Below the pieces are notes generated by a model. It saw only the letters and a program-made list of their open reading frames with translations. It did no database searches and had not been told where the DNA came from. Below, in pieces: positions 1-28,200 of a DNA stretch of 64,000 nucleotides; positions within the stretch are counted from its first letter, which is position 1; the number at the start of each line of letters is the position of its first letter. Location of the stretch: assembly GCF_041146395.1 (NCBI RefSeq), contig NC_091008.1, forward strand, positions 5,469,501-5,533,500, written 5' to 3'. Both the position numbers and the translations under genes were made by a program. Source of the stretch: Eulemur rufifrons (taxonomy: Eukaryota > Chordata > Mammalia > Primates > Lemuridae).

Positions 1-1568
1 CTTGAACTTGAGTTGTGCATATTGTCACAATCAACAACGTCATAGAACTTCCAACATCTCAGTCCTAAACGGTAAAGAAAGCATGGTTTGTAAAATTTAC
101 AGTTTATGCTTGATTTTTTGGCAACTATTGCTATTCTGTAGGCCTGGAAATAAAAGAAATAGAGCTTGACTTTTGAGCCAGAATCAAAATTAAGGTTTTT
201 CTCTTTCTTGCAAGAGTTTACTACAGAATTTGACCAAATTCACAGATTAGTAATTGTTACATTAACCGACAGTTTTCAACATTGTTAAAACATAGCATTG
301 TCTAAAGTCTATATATATATATAATATATACTTTATTTTTAATTTTTTTGCATGTCTTAAAATTTCTATTTTTATATATTTCCTTTGATGGTTTTTCTAA
401 AAAATAAACATCAGCATTGACCTACTAGCTTCTCTTCTAACATAACTTTCTTTCCATATAAGAAACAAAAGTTGCAAATCATAGCTTCTTCAAAATTATA
501 TAGAAATAAATTATGTATCATTTATTTTCTTGTTTGTCTTCCCCAAATAATTGCTCAAACAATCATGATAATGAATTTGTGGGTGGAATTTTTACCTATT
601 GTATTACTTTGCCTTCTTTTGGCTAATTCAGGGTGCAGCAGCGACACCTAGTGGATGTTTGGGTACCTCTCAGTGAAGAGTTATTTTACTACCTTCAAAG
701 TGTGAAACTAATGTTTTAAAGAATGCCATTTGTATGACAAATAATTGCTGATAATTATTTTTCTTAACATTGCTCTCATGAGCAAATGTGTGAATTTATA
801 GTGTTCACCTCATATAAACAATGATATAAAAAAGAAATAAACAAATTTTAAGTGCAGTTGCAGGTGTATGGAAGTTAAAGAAGGGAAAAAAAATGAAGAA
901 TGATAATCAGCCTTACAGTGATTGCGTAAAGATAAGAGAGAAATATTTTAAAATAAGTGTGGAAATACACATATAGTCTGTGTTTTAAATTTAGTATGTC
1001 ATATTAATTATTCCTAAAATAGACTTTATAAGGAAGCAAAGCCAATGCCTGAACTGCCGATAATAATAATTCTCAGGGTGGGCTATTTATTCTCACTCAC
1101 ATTCCTGTCTAGCAATGGAAAGGTGCCTACCAGTGGTACTTACTGCTGTTGTGATCAAATCAAGGCACAAAGGAGGAAATAATGCAGGCTATCCCAGGAG
1201 TTGATATGCCAATGTACTTAGCAAGGAAAAAAAGCTATGCTAATACCAACATTCTCATTTTCTTTTGCCACAGTAAAGATGGATTTGTCAAACAGTCCAT
1301 TAAAATAGGCGTGGGAGCAAGGATTTTATGCATTCGTGGAGAAACATAAATAGCTGCCATCTAAATGCAATGATACAGTATTTAATATTGTTCTAATACC
1401 CTCACTGCTTTTTCTCCCCAAATCATTTGACTTCAGTGACTCCGCCTGCGTACAACTCCCATGCTGGATTGCATTAGAGACAAATTGACACCCCAGCGAA
1501 GAACTGCTGTGCGTTAGGAACAGCCCACCTGTGGCTCCATGCTTTAAGGACTTCACCCAATTTTTCCT
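1..1568. other. Intergenic, AT-rich, no gene recognised
   Basis: Contains a short TA repeat (about 311-330) and a CTCF-like motif on the minus strand at 641-654 (reads CCACTAGGTGTCGC). No coding exon or recognisable repeat was identified. Confidence 0.5.
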
Positions 1569-2198
1569 AGATGGGACTGCAAACTAGTACAACCTCTGTG
1601 GAAAGTAATATGGAGATACCTCAAAGAGCTACAAGTAGAACTATCATTTGATCCAGCAATCCCATTACTGGGCATCTACCCAAAGGAAAAAAAGACATTC
1701 TATAAAACAGACCTCTGCAATGGAACATTTATAGCAGCACAATTCACAATTGCAAAGATGTGGAAAAAACCCAAGTGCCCATCAATACGTGATTGGATCA
1801 ATAAAATGTGGTATATGTACACCATGGAGTTCTACCCAGTCACAAAAAACAATGGTGATCTAGCACCTCTTGTATTGTCCTGGATGGAGCTGGAGCCCAT
1901 TCTACTAAGTGAAGTATCCCAAGAATGGAAAAACAAGCACCACATGTACTCACCATCAAATTGGTATTAACTGATCAACACTTAAGTGCACATATAGTAG
2001 CAACATTCATCGGGTGTCGGGCAGGTGGTGGGGGGAGGAGGGGGTGGGTATAAACACACACAATGGGTGCGGTGCGCACCGTCTGGGGGATGGACACACT
2101 TGAAGCTCTGACTCGGGTGGGGCAAAGGCAATATACGTAACCTAAACATTTGTACCCCCATAATATGCTGAAATGAAAAAATATATAAAAAAAAAACC
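1569..2198 (+). mobile_element. LINE-1 3' end (ORF2 C-terminus, 3' UTR and tail)
   Basis: Reads through the last part of L1 ORF2, with the DWINKMWYMYTMEF-type motif encoded at about 1790-1835 and a stop near 1970. A 3' UTR with a G-rich tract (about 2020-2048) and an A-rich tail follow. It is 5' truncated and dead. The G-rich 3' UTR form fits lemur L1. Confidence 0.85.
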
Positions 2199-2870
2199 CT
2201 ATGTCAGAAAATTTTAAAAGATTAAAAGGAATATCAAAGATGAAAGTGACATTAGAGATCATCTGACCCAATCTTCTTATTTTGTAAATGAAGAATCTTG
2301 TTACAATACTGACATATTCCCAACCAGCAGTGGAGAAAGTCAAATATTCTAATTTATCAAAATTATAGTTCTCATAGAGTAAATCGGAGAAATCTTGACG
2401 GTGATACCAACAATGAATATGGAATTTTATAAGATGAAATTAATTTATATATTAAAGATGCTTTCTGGTTTAAAATTGCTGCCCATTTTTCTCAGGGGAA
2501 AAGGTGAGACGAGATTTGGACTTGCAGTCAAACTAAGGTTTGAATGGAGCTTTGACCACCGCCAGCTGTTTCTTGGTTGAGATAGTTACCTCTCTGGCTT
2601 AATAAACTTCAACCTTAAAGTGTGAGTCGTAATACGCCACCACGAGAATGCAAGATCACCTATTTAAAATACAATGGCAAGCACACAATGGGAACCCCAA
2701 ACTGGAGAAGGAAGAGGGGCTGTGATTGTTGTTATTGTTAATATTGTAGACTAACAATAGCTTTCCTGTTTGTCTAATTCCAGGATTGTCAGGAGGATTG
2801 AGGTCATGTAAAAGTAAGTAAAAAGCTTGCACTTTGAAAAGAAAAACTGGCTTTAAAAAAACTTCTTATT

Positions 2871-3211
2871 GGCCGGGCGCGGTGGCTCACGCCTGTAATC
2901 CTAGCACTCTGGGAGGCCGAGGTGGGCGGATCGTTTGAGCTCAGGAGTTCGAGACCAGCCTGAGCAAGAGCGAGACCCCACCTCTACTAAAAATAGAAAG
3001 AAATTATATGGACAGCTAAAAATATATATAGAAAAAATTAGCCGGGCATGGTGGCGCATGCCTGTAGTCCCAGCTACTTGGGAGGCTGAGGCAGGAGGAT
3101 CGCTTGAGCTCAGGAGTTTGAGGTTGCTGTGAGCTAGGCTGACGCCACGGCACTCACTCTAGCCTGGGCAACAGAGTGAGACTCTGTCTCAAAAAAAAAA
3201 AAAAAAAAAAA
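2871..3211 (+). mobile_element. Alu, full length
   Basis: Starts ggccgggcgcgg and ends in an A tail. It has the lemur-type middle insertion and the ending tgacgccacggcactcactc. Flanked by a perfect TSD aaaaaacttcttatt (upstream to 2870, downstream to 3220). Confidence 0.97.
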
Positions 3212-3220
3212 CTTCTTATT

Positions 3221-3440
3221 GAACTACATAATTCAGAAAGAACATGCACTAACCCTAAGTATACAACTCAATACATTTTCCCAAAGTGCACACACTCACC
3301 TAAGTTGTACCCAAACGAAGAAACATGACCGGCGACCCCCAAACCTCCCCTCACATCCCTTCCTGGTCACCGCCCCCACCTCTCAAAGTAACCACTGTCC
3401 ACAGGAAAGACCAACTTTTAACAGTGAATTGGAATATAGG
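3221..3440. mobile_element. Old L1 (L1M) 3' fragment
   Basis: Resembles the L1M 3' region that runs 'tacaactcaatacattttcc' into 'agtaaccactgtcc'. The Alu at 2871 inserted at its edge. Family by memory only. Confidence 0.5.
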
Positions 3441-3484
3441 ACAAGAAGTGTATGATGACTCTGTAGAAAGAACAAGGGATTTAG

Positions 3485-3640
3485 AACTACACACGCTTCC
3501 GATCAATCCCAGCCAGTCCCTGTAAAATGGAGACAATAGTATCTACTAGAATGAATTATTGTAAGGGTTGGAAACAGTATGTATAAAGCACCCAGCATGG
3601 TACCTTCCCTTGTTGACTCGACCAGCTATTGCTTTTCATG
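3485..3640 (+). repeat. MIR-like fragment
   Basis: Carries the MIR pattern 'cctgtaaaatggagacaata', then a GTAAGGGTTGGAAA stretch and AAGCACCCAGCATGG, in the order of MIR sense strand. Diverged. Confidence 0.55.
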
Positions 3641-4344
3641 ACACTAAGAGATCCAGAAGGTAATTGGGGTCCTTGTTAGAATTAAATGAAATGATCGATG
3701 TGAGGTCACTTTCGGAAGTTGAAATATGTTATTCTACAGGTGTAAGATGTACGTGAAAAGATACAGTACAGCAATTTCCATGGGGCGGGGGTTAAAATTG
3801 CGAGTTGTTTTATCATCATCTCGGTTAAAATAGTGCAGACAGTGGGGGGAACTGATTTATGGCCGTTCCAACCTATTAATCTGGTCAGACCCTGAGTGCT
3901 CCGTGTTTAGACTGGCGCTCACACTCTGCTGTCAGGAGGAAACTCTCTAAGGTGGAACAACTGCCAACATAAGCACTTAATGGCATGTGCGAAGGGCCAT
4001 CCTCGACGGGAGGCATGGAAGACAAGGACTTTATGAGGAGGAGATGCCATCCATTAACCCAAGGCAGCTCCTGGGCCTTCGGTCTGGCGGTGGCATCCTG
4101 CTGCTTGGAAACCATTTCCACCCTGCAGTGGATGCAGCATAAATCATAGAAACACTTTTGTAAATGGACATGCAAATCAAAGCAGACATTCCACGCCTCA
4201 ACTCTACTGATCACACGGGCCAGCGTGTGCACGGCCGCCCCTCCCAGCCCCGGAGGAGAATGGATAATCCTGCACTGAATAAAAGTCTGGGGTGTGAGGG
4301 AAAAAATAACCACAGATACGCTGAGAACTAATATTTGTTTATAA

Positions 4345-4955
<611 letters not shown>

Positions 4956-5590
4956 TATAACTGTTGCCGGAACACCGACATTAACTTAAATTAGAAGTAT
5001 TCAGCCACCAAAAAGGCTGTATTGATCTAACCATAAGCACCCCAAAAGCAGTACATATTCTTCCAAGGACTTGATTTTCAAATGAATGTCAACAACTTAG
5101 AAGAGAAGAGTGATCATAAAGGAATCAGACCTCATGTTTCTGAGGCTGAAAAACTAGAAATGGTTAACCTGAAAAGATAGAGAGGCACAGGACAGGATTT
5201 TAGTATTTCAACGCTGGCTGTCACTATGCCATGCAGTTAGGTATGTTCTACGTACACACGGGTGGAACCGAAACCAACTAAAACAATCAAAAAAAGATAG
5301 CTTTCTAACAGAGAGATCTGAAGATGGAATGGGGTGCCTTGAGAGGTAAGGAGGTCCCTTCACTAGTAGTATCAACAGTAGTCAGAGGACACCTCATTTT
5401 GGATGAAATTAGAATTAGAATTTTCTTGCATACTTTATAACAAGTTATATGAACTAAATTCCATAAACTTGGTAGCAACTGGACTTCAGGTAATTTTGCC
5501 AAGAGGTAGCCAGACCATTGGGTGCAGCGGGGGCGGAGGGAGGACCCAAGAGGAGGGAAGAGGTGGAGTCGACATTCAAGAGTGCAGTGG

Positions 5591-5924
5591 GGCTGGGCGC
5601 GGTGGCTCACGCCTGTAATCCTAGCACTCTGGGAGGCCGAGGCGGGTGGATTGCTCAAGGTCAGGAGTTCGAGACCAGCCTGAGCGAGACCCCGTCTCTA
5701 CTAAAAATAGAACGACATTATATGGACAACTAAAAATCTATATAGAAAAAATTAGCCGGGCATAGTGGCGTATGCCTGTAGTCCCAGCTACTCAGGAGGC
5801 TGAGGCAGTAGGATCGCTTAAGCCGAGGAGTCTGAGGTTGCTGTGAGCTAAGCTGACGCCACGGCACTCACTCTAGCCTGGGCAACAAAGTGAGACTCTG
5901 TCTCAACAAAAAAAAAAAAAAAAA
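5591..5924 (+). mobile_element. Alu, full length
   Basis: Starts ggctgggcgcgg and ends in an A tail. TSD aagagtgcagtgg at 5578-5590 and ending at 5935; the downstream copy overlaps the edge of the next, older antisense Alu. Confidence 0.95.
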
Positions 5925-5925
5925 G

Positions 5926-6178
5926 AGTGCAGTGGAATGATCGTAGCTCAATGCAGCCTCAAACTCCTGGGCTCAAGCGATCCTCCCTCCTCATCCTCCT
6001 GAGTAGCTGGGACTACAGGGGTGCACCACCATACCCTGCTAATATTCTTCTATTTTTTGTAAAGATGGGGTCTCACTGTTTTGCTCAGGCTGGTCTCGAA
6101 CTCCTGACCTCGAGCGATCCTCCCACCTCGGCCTCCCAAAGTGCTAGGATTACTGTCGTGTACCCCTGCGCCCAGCCT
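5926..6178 (-). mobile_element. Older antisense Alu, incomplete
   Basis: Antisense Alu from gagtgcagtgg to cgcccagcc. It lacks its A tail end. More diverged than its neighbour. Confidence 0.9.
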
Positions 6179-6185
6179 AAGATTG

Positions 6186-6440
6186 ACTTTTTAAAATAGT
6201 GTTATTGAGATATAACTGACATTTTAAAAAAAACTACACATATTTAAGATGTATTATTTGAAAAGTTTTGACCTATGTATATGTTCTTGAAGCCATACCA
6301 CAATCAAGATAATAAACATAAGCCAGGGGTGGTGGCTCACACCTGTAATCCTAGCAACTTGGGAGGCCAAGGCAAGAGGATCCCTTAATGCCAGGAGTTC
6401 CAGACCAGCCTGGGCAACACAGACTCCTGTCTCCAAAAAA
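6186..6440 (+). mobile_element. L1M fragment followed by an Alu left monomer
   Basis: 6186-6320 resembles an L1M region ('ttattgagatataactgaca', 'aagttttgacctatgtat'). 6321-6440 is a single left-arm Alu monomer (agccaggggtggtggctcac to tcctgtctcc plus an A/T tail), similar to a free left monomer. Confidence 0.7.
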
Positions 6441-6607
6441 TAATAATTATTATTATTTTTATTATAATACCTGACAAGGCATCCTGCCAAACATATTTCA
6501 AAACGTTAGGCTACCAAAAGCAGCTAAAGACAGTCACAAGATAGGACTAAATGATTTATAGACCAAAAAGTCAGTAATACTATCAGTTAAAAAACAAATC
6601 TGGAAGG

Positions 6608-7158
6608 TGTTAATTATAAAAATTATTTATTTCTGCTCCTTTCACACATCTTATTGTTCAGGACACAGTCTTACACACATCTCTGAAATAACGTACGGTC
6701 ACACACTCTGTTTAAAGGCAAAGCACCGTGGGTAAAGCTGACCAGCTGTCCAGAGTTCTCAGCTTATGGAATCTTGCTTCCTGATTTTACATTAATTTCT
6801 GAAAATGAGAAGTGTCATCTTCAACAAATGTTAAGAGGGTTGTAAAAAATAATCATTTTATTTAATAGTATAGTTGTAGACAGGGAGGGTATTTTTAAGA
6901 AATGAAAAACTAAGAAGAAAACGCCACTTAATGTCGTTGGTATGTCAGTATAGGTCTGCAGGAAAAAACACTGTGATGAACTTGTTTTTGATACCAAGAA
7001 GAAATTCTGGTCCAAGCTTTCATACACTTCACTAGATACTTCTTTCATTGCTGCTCTTCGCTCTTTTCCACACTTTGTGTTAGAGGATTGGTACAGCCTT
7101 TAAAACTTCATCAACAGGAGCAAATCCAGTATCCACTGATTCCTTCTCCAAAGGCACT
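6608..7158 (-). other. OSTC: OSTC 3' UTR
   Basis: The minus-strand sequence after the stop resembles the human OSTC 3' UTR as I recall it, for example the run into a GAGCAGAAATAAATA poly(A) region. AATAAA signals are at 6631-6626 (distal) and 6862-6857 (internal), so two 3' ends are possible. The exact cleavage sites are inferred. Confidence 0.8.
6626..6631 (-). promoter_or_regulatory. OSTC: OSTC distal polyadenylation signal AATAAA
   Basis: Canonical hexamer on the minus strand, about 530 nt after the OSTC stop codon. A second AATAAA at 6862-6857 could give a shorter 3' UTR. Confidence 0.75.
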
Positions 7159-20060
<12,902 letters not shown>

Positions 20061-20129
20061 CCCAGCGCTGGAGCATGAATGGGAACATTTGCACAGCTCT
20101 GCCTTGCCCGTTGGCGGTTTTTTTCAAGG

Positions 20130-22120
20130 GATTGAGACAGCCCTAGGTTGCTGAGCTTCTACTTCCCGATGTAGTAGTGGTGATGATAATAATTATTATT
20201 GTTATTAATTGATAAAATAATATGTTATCAATTTTTTAAAAAATCCAGCCCGGATCTATCGCAGGTACCCACAGGACGTCGCAGGGATGCCTTACTGCTG
20301 ATATCTTGGCAGAAGCAAAATACTCTTCTGAATAATCCTTGTTTTCCCTCTCAACTTGGCTCCTCCCTCAGTCATCCCTTTGTTGGTAAATGGTATAACA
20401 AAATCACTCAGGCCAAAAATGTTGAAGTCATCCTGATTTCTCTCCTCAGTAACCCTCTGCATCCAAAATAGCGTGTCTTTTTGGCTGTGCTATCAAAATA
20501 TCTTTAATTCATTTACTTCTCTCGATTCCACTGCTGTGACCCGGGTCTGAGCCACCATCATCTCTGGCCTGGGCTACGTTTACAATCCAAATAGATAAAA
20601 ATACGTGACACAAAATTCATATGGAGATGGGCCAGATGATCTAAAAGGCTTTTTGTTTTCTGTTTTGCTTTTCTTTTTTATATAATCTTTACAAATGTCA
20701 GTTTCCCTTTGGAGTAAGAGTTGAGTGACTGATTATACAAATCCAGAACATTATTGAGCCCATGTTTATGTATTTTTTGTTTTCTTGTTACTAAGCCCAT
20801 GGTTTTTTTACAGGATGCCATGAATTGGTTCTGCACTTTTAATTAGTTAATGATTCAAATATTGAGAAATGGTTTGAAGACCATAATCATAAAAACATGT
20901 ACAAACATTGTAGTATCTAAGTACAGATGAGGTTTGCTGCTCTTACTGTTCATTAGTGAGAGTTTCCCCAGAGTCTTATCCATCTATGCATTGTGTTGGG
21001 TGGAAGCATGAATGATGCTATTGTCCTCGTTTGAAAAGTAAGTTAAATATGATTCTAAAAGGTACACATGGATGCCAAGTTGAGAAGGTATCAACTGTGG
21101 TGGATTTGTATCGTGTCAACTTAGCTAAGCTGGAACTACATTTCTGACAATCCCTTCACGGCATAGTTCTGAATTAGTGTAGACCATAAGAGACATTATT
21201 ATTTTTTAAGAAACATTATTGTTTAAACTAGTGAAATAAATTTCCACTTTATCTTCAGTTATTTCTGAAAGATTAAAAAATACCCAATTAAAACTAGTGG
21301 ATTAATTAAATTGTAAAGCATCTATCTAGTGGATTATTACACAACCATTAAAAAGGACACTGTAGAATTTTATTTTCTGGAATGGACAAATGTTCACAAT
21401 AGGCTTAAAGTGGAAGAAATTGGCTCATTTGTTGTTATATGCGTTTTCCAGGGATTGTGCATTGAAAAAAAGTCTAAAGGGACACAAAGATGATCATTTT
21501 TATGTGATGAGATTACAGATTCTTTCCCGCTTCTGTGAAACTGCTGTATTTCCTAATTTTCTACAAAAAGTGCACATTACTTTCGTAATTTTTCTGTAAT
21601 ACAAAAGGATACATTACTTTCATAATTAAAATAAAAATTTTAAATATTGCTTTTTTAGAACACAGCAGATGTCTCCCTTCTGGTCTTACGTCAGCACATC
21701 TCTCTCCATCTGCTGTGTTCTGTAGGGACAGATAATGCTGCTCATATTTACTTGCATCCAAGCGGGAGTGGCAGGGTGTTAATTGCTGTGCACCCCCAGA
21801 CAGCCAATTGTAGTGTCAGAAACTCAGTGTCTCAAATTCAGGGATAAATACGTTTTTCACCGCTAAATTCCCAGCACCTCTCACAGTCCTGGCACGTAGT
21901 AGGACTCATGAAATAAGTTGAATGAATCAATGAACGAACTCGACTCTTCCACTTCTTTTGATTCTTCGAAGCGTCATCTTCAAAACCGCACTTCCCTAAA
22001 TATGTCTTCAGTCTGTTCCCTCCTCTCCATCTCTCTCACCACTGATTGGTTCAGACACACATAACATCCTGCCTCGAGTTCTCGACACGTTGCAGCCAGG
22101 GTGCTCTTTCCAAGAAACTG
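20130..22120. other. OSTC-RPL34 intergenic, old repeats
   Basis: Upstream of OSTC. Holds diverged L2-like sequence (about 20265-20600), an L1M/HAL1-like stretch (about 21280-21600, 'ggattattacacaaccatta') and an L2-like 3' end at about 21850-21930. No gene seen. Confidence 0.4.
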
Positions 22121-22122
22121 AA

Positions 22123-22250
22123 CAGCCAGGTGAAATTGTGCGCACCTGTGATCCCAGCTATTCAGGAGGCTGAGATGGGAGGATCCCTTGAACCCAGGAG
22201 TTCGAGCCCAGACAAGAAACAAAAACAAACAAAACAAAACCAAAAAAGAA
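22123..22250 (+). mobile_element. Alu right-arm fragment
   Basis: 'cacctgtgatcccagctatt' to 'gaacccaggagttcgagccc', then an AAAC-rich tail. 5' truncated and diverged. Confidence 0.65.
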
Positions 22251-22599
22251 CCTGAACAAATCTTACCATGTCAATTGAGCTGCTGTCTTTACTGCTAGCT
22301 AGAGAGAAGCAAGTAGCTGGATAAGAAGTAAAATTTGGCTTCTTTGTATTCATTCTTTCCTTGCTACGTCATAGGTCCTTTCCATACGTCAGTGCCTGTT
22401 TTGCAGAAGTTGTGGGTGTGCTCTGAAGCCGTCTACCTGATCTCACGCAACTCCCTTCCTTCCTGTGCAGAGATGAGGGGATCCATGAAGGTGGGCAGTG
22501 CTGCTGGTGACAACCGTGTTCACCATTCATTCACTCACCGAGCGTTCATGCAACAGGCCTCAGAGACAAGCTCTGTTCTAAGTGCTGGGGTGCAAAGAT

Positions 22600-24800
<2,201 letters not shown>

Positions 24801-24839
24801 CCAAGCCACCTTCTAAAGAAAAGAGAGTAAGCACAAGGC

Positions 24840-25050
24840 AACGACACTTAGTGTCTACTGCGCACACGAGTTGTATTAGGTTGTCTTATTAAGTCCACCC
24901 GGTAATTCTTTGGCATAGGCATCAGCGATTTCACTTTTTAGATAAAGAAACCGAGGGTCATAGAGTTTGGACAGTACGCGCACGTTGACGCAGGCAGAAA
25001 GTGGCAGAGCCCTGGCCTGCTGATTCCAAAGCCCGTGCTTTTACGTATAT
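24840..25050 (-). repeat. MIR
   Basis: Antisense MIR: 'tttagataaagaaaccgagg', 'caggcagaaagtggcagagc', 'gattccaaagcccgtgcttt'. Confidence 0.75.
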
Positions 25051-25229
25051 TAAAGTTTTGAGGTGCCAAAGAGGGAAAGGAAGTTGCAAAAGTTCACATC
25101 GGACAGTTTCTATATTTTCAGGTACTAGAAGGCCGCTGGGAGGGCGTGTTGGATTAGGGAGAGAGGTAAACACTCCAGGCAGCTGCCACAGTGAAGAGTG
25201 GATTGCGTGTGGCATTAGGGGTCCAGATG

Positions 25230-25251
25230 AACACACACACACACACACACA
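25230..25251. repeat. (AC)n microsatellite
   Basis: Uninterrupted AC repeat followed by an AGAT stretch. Confidence 0.95.
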
Positions 25252-25382
25252 GATAGATATTAAAATTTTTGGAAGAAAAATTACTGCAGATCTACCGATT
25301 TTTGACCTTGCTTGCAAATCTGGTACTAAATAACAACAGCGCGTTTTTCTGACCGCCGCCCACCTGCAATTTCTCTCTGTGG

Positions 25383-25396
25383 CCACAAGAGGGCAG
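25383..25396 (+). promoter_or_regulatory. CTCF-like motif
   Basis: Reads CCACAAGAGGGCAG, close to the CTCF core CCASYAGRKGGCRC. It lies between OSTC and RPL34. Motif only; binding not shown. Confidence 0.45.
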
Positions 25397-25904
25397 AAGT
25401 TCCCTTTTATAGGAACCACAGTCCTGCATAATTTTATCCTTGACAAAATGTATTCTTGATGCCTTGAGATTTACAAACTACATTTGCAAGCATAATGAAA
25501 AGGCAAACTTATGTAAAAGAAACTCGCCTCAATGCTGTGATCAAATAAGTGCAATTAAACATCACATAAATGGAAACGGCTGCTTCCCACGGCATTCGAG
25601 CATATCTTTAAAATGCAAATGATTTACTCTTTGAATGATGAAAGAAATATCTTGTGAAAGCATCATTTTCAGATGAATAAAATATCAAACCCAGAGTATT
25701 TTTTTGTATCTAGTTGCTTTGAAAATCATATAGATTTGCAAACTTTAAAAAAAAATTATTTGGCAAGTTGTGTGTAGTTGAATCTTTAAAAAAAAAATAA
25801 TTCCTAGTTAAGCTTTTAAAAGCATGCTTATTAGATTTCATTTTTCAGTTCAGAAATTTGTAAAGAATAAATAACAAAAATGGCATACAACACCATCCTT
25901 AGAT

Positions 25905-26090
25905 GATTCCTGTTTTAAAAAAAAATAAGATTACATGTTCAGAGTTACAAAATACAAAGAGTACAAAGGACAAAAAAAAAAAAAAGAAAGAAAGAAAGCG
26001 AATGCCATCTTCCCCTTGTCCTCTTCTCCCCTTCCCTATTCCTTCTCCCTGTAAGTAACCACTGTTAATAGATTCTTGCAATTGATTAAT
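25905..26090. mobile_element. Old L1-type fragment
   Basis: 'gagttacaaaatacaaagag' and 'ctccctgtaagtaaccactg' resemble an L1M 3' region. Contains an A-run and an AAAG repeat (25972-25998). Confidence 0.4.
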
Positions 26091-26757
26091 AAGAATATGT
26101 TTCCGAGGAATATTTTACAAAGATTAAGAATGGCATTTGAAGCAACAGACTTAAATCTCTTCAAAAGCATTTGAATCAGAATGCGGGTTGCAATTTAACG
26201 GCAGGTGTGAAATGTGACAGTGGCCTCAGAACCTGTGTCAATGACCCGCCACACCACCGCCATCTCCCCCTGACACCTCTCAGAGGGAACAAGAAATCAC
26301 ACTGCCTTCTCACCTCCTGAAATGATCTTTCTAGAGAAAAAGTGTTCGGGGTATGTTTAAGCACCAGCTGCTTCTGTTGTCTGCCGGGAGCCCAGAGAAA
26401 AAAGACCACTGTCCCCAGGGCTGTCACTTGGGACCTTTCGTACACACAGGGGTCGATTGAGCAAAACAAAACAACGAGAACATTCTGGCTTGGAAATGAC
26501 GAGGAATTTACCCATACTCGCGCACATTGAAGAGAAAAGTATGTTTTTTATATATACTGCATACAATATCTGACTTTTTAAGAATGTTGCAAAATATTTC
26601 CATATGTACATTATATCAAAGTCCTTTTCCCCAAGTTCAGTTGAAAGGAAATACCCAGAGCATTAGGCCCATCAGAAATGATGGCTCCAGTTGCGGTTTT
26701 CAGATGCCCTAACCCGCCTCTGCCCAGAACTAATCCAACACATCTTGGCACTGTCAG

Positions 26758-26760
<3 letters not shown>

Positions 26761-26790
<30 letters not shown>
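26761..26790. repeat. (GT)n microsatellite
   Basis: Pure GT repeat of about 15 units. Confidence 0.95.
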
Positions 26791-26793
<3 letters not shown>

Positions 26794-27089
26794 TCCTTGC
26801 AAAGAGGAAAAAAAAACGTTTTGGGTAAAACATGATATAGGAGGCTATCCGTTGACTTTCTGGTTTATTTCCAATATTATCATTTCTCTTTAATCATTCA
26901 GAATGAGGAGACTCCGTGTGACCATCTTGATGCATGTTGTTTCTCTCTAAGTATGTAAGAAGGCGGGTCTTTTACTAGAAGCCGGAGAGAGAACTACACG
27001 GAACATCTCCACCATAGACCATGCCCTCTGCGGTGTGGACAGCACGGGATAGTTCAGCAACCCTCAGAGCCTCTGAAATGGTGATGGTT

Positions 27090-27235
27090 TATCTTCATTT
27101 GTACAGGTGAAGTGACTAAGACGTAAAGAAGGTAAGAAAATTGCTCACAATCACTAACTGGTTAATAATAGACCTACAATTTAAACCTATATTTGTCTAA
27201 CACCAGCTAGCATGTATTTTCTACCATATCTTTGT
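27090..27235 (-). repeat. MIR fragment
   Basis: Antisense MIR: 'tgtacaggtgaagtgactaa', 'aattgctcacaatcactaac'. Confidence 0.55.
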
Positions 27236-27276
27236 GAAAGGACAACTCAAGACCTGTCTTGGTGAGAATCAGCTAG

Positions 27277-27487
27277 GAACTCCTGGGCTCAAGCGATCCT
27301 CCTGCCTTAGCCTCCCAAGTAGCTGGGACTACAGGGGTGCACCCCCATGCCTGGCTAATTTTTAAAAATTTTTTGTAGAGATGAGCTCTCGATATTGCCC
27401 AGGCTGGTCTTGAACTCCTGGCCTCAAGCAATCCTCCCACTTCGGCCTCCCAAAGTCCTAGGATGGCGTGAGCCACCACTCCCGGCC
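27277..27487 (-). mobile_element. Older Alu, antisense, tail-truncated
   Basis: From gaactcctgggctcaagcg to ctcccggcc. Lacks the A-tail side and the lemur-type insertion, so it is an older copy. Confidence 0.92.
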
Positions 27488-27858
27488 CAGGAATCTGAAT
27501 TTTAACAAGCTCACGCAGAACAGTCCCAATGAATCTAAAGTGTGAGAACCATTGACTACATTGTCAAGCTCAGACTTTTGAAACAGAAAAGGAAATTTCA
27601 GATGACAAACCTCATCTGAGCCTCTGATGTCCATGTTTAAAGACATGGCAATCCCAGCGTTAGCTTTGCATTTGCGTTGAATAGCGTGATCCTTGACTCC
27701 GAACAGACTGAGTTACCAGCTTCACCTGCTTGAAATTCCTTTCGCAGAAGTCAGTCTTTCAGCCACCACCAGGAATTAGAAGACTAAAAATATAAATACT
27801 CCTCGAGGAAACACACAGACTCATAGTCTCACGACCTCCCTTTAAAAGGAAACCAGAA

Positions 27859-28200
27859 CTAACACTTATTAATTACCTACCAGGTAGCAGCACACTTAAT
27901 CCCTACAACCGCCCTGGAAGACGGGTATTTTAATTCCCCTTTCTGGGGTTCACAAAACAGACTCAGAGAATTTAAGTAACTTCTCAAGGCCATAGAGTGA
28001 CCAAGCAGTGGGGCCTACATTTTGTCCGCTAGACCAAGCCACATACTCGTGTGTGTGGGAAGAGGGTACAGGGAAGGAGACTGGGAGAGGAGAGACTGTA
28101 TACTCCATAAATTCCCCTTAGGGTTGGTGCCAGCGTAGCGCCTGGTATTCACGCTGTGCACAGTTAATGTTTGTTAAATGAACTAATGTGAATTCTTTGA
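27859..28200 (-). repeat. MIR, then an L2-like 3' end pattern
   Basis: 27859-28070 is antisense MIR ('aattcccctttctggggttc', 'taacttctcaaggccataga'). 28100-28200 carries 'agttaatgtttgttaaatga', an L2-type 3' end (sense orientation). Confidence 0.6.

Noticed and set aside
25230..25251. CRISPR-like or regular spaced repeats
   Set aside because: The regular repeats in the window are simple microsatellites (AC, GT, GA, TTTTG). None has spacer structure, and the genome is eukaryotic.
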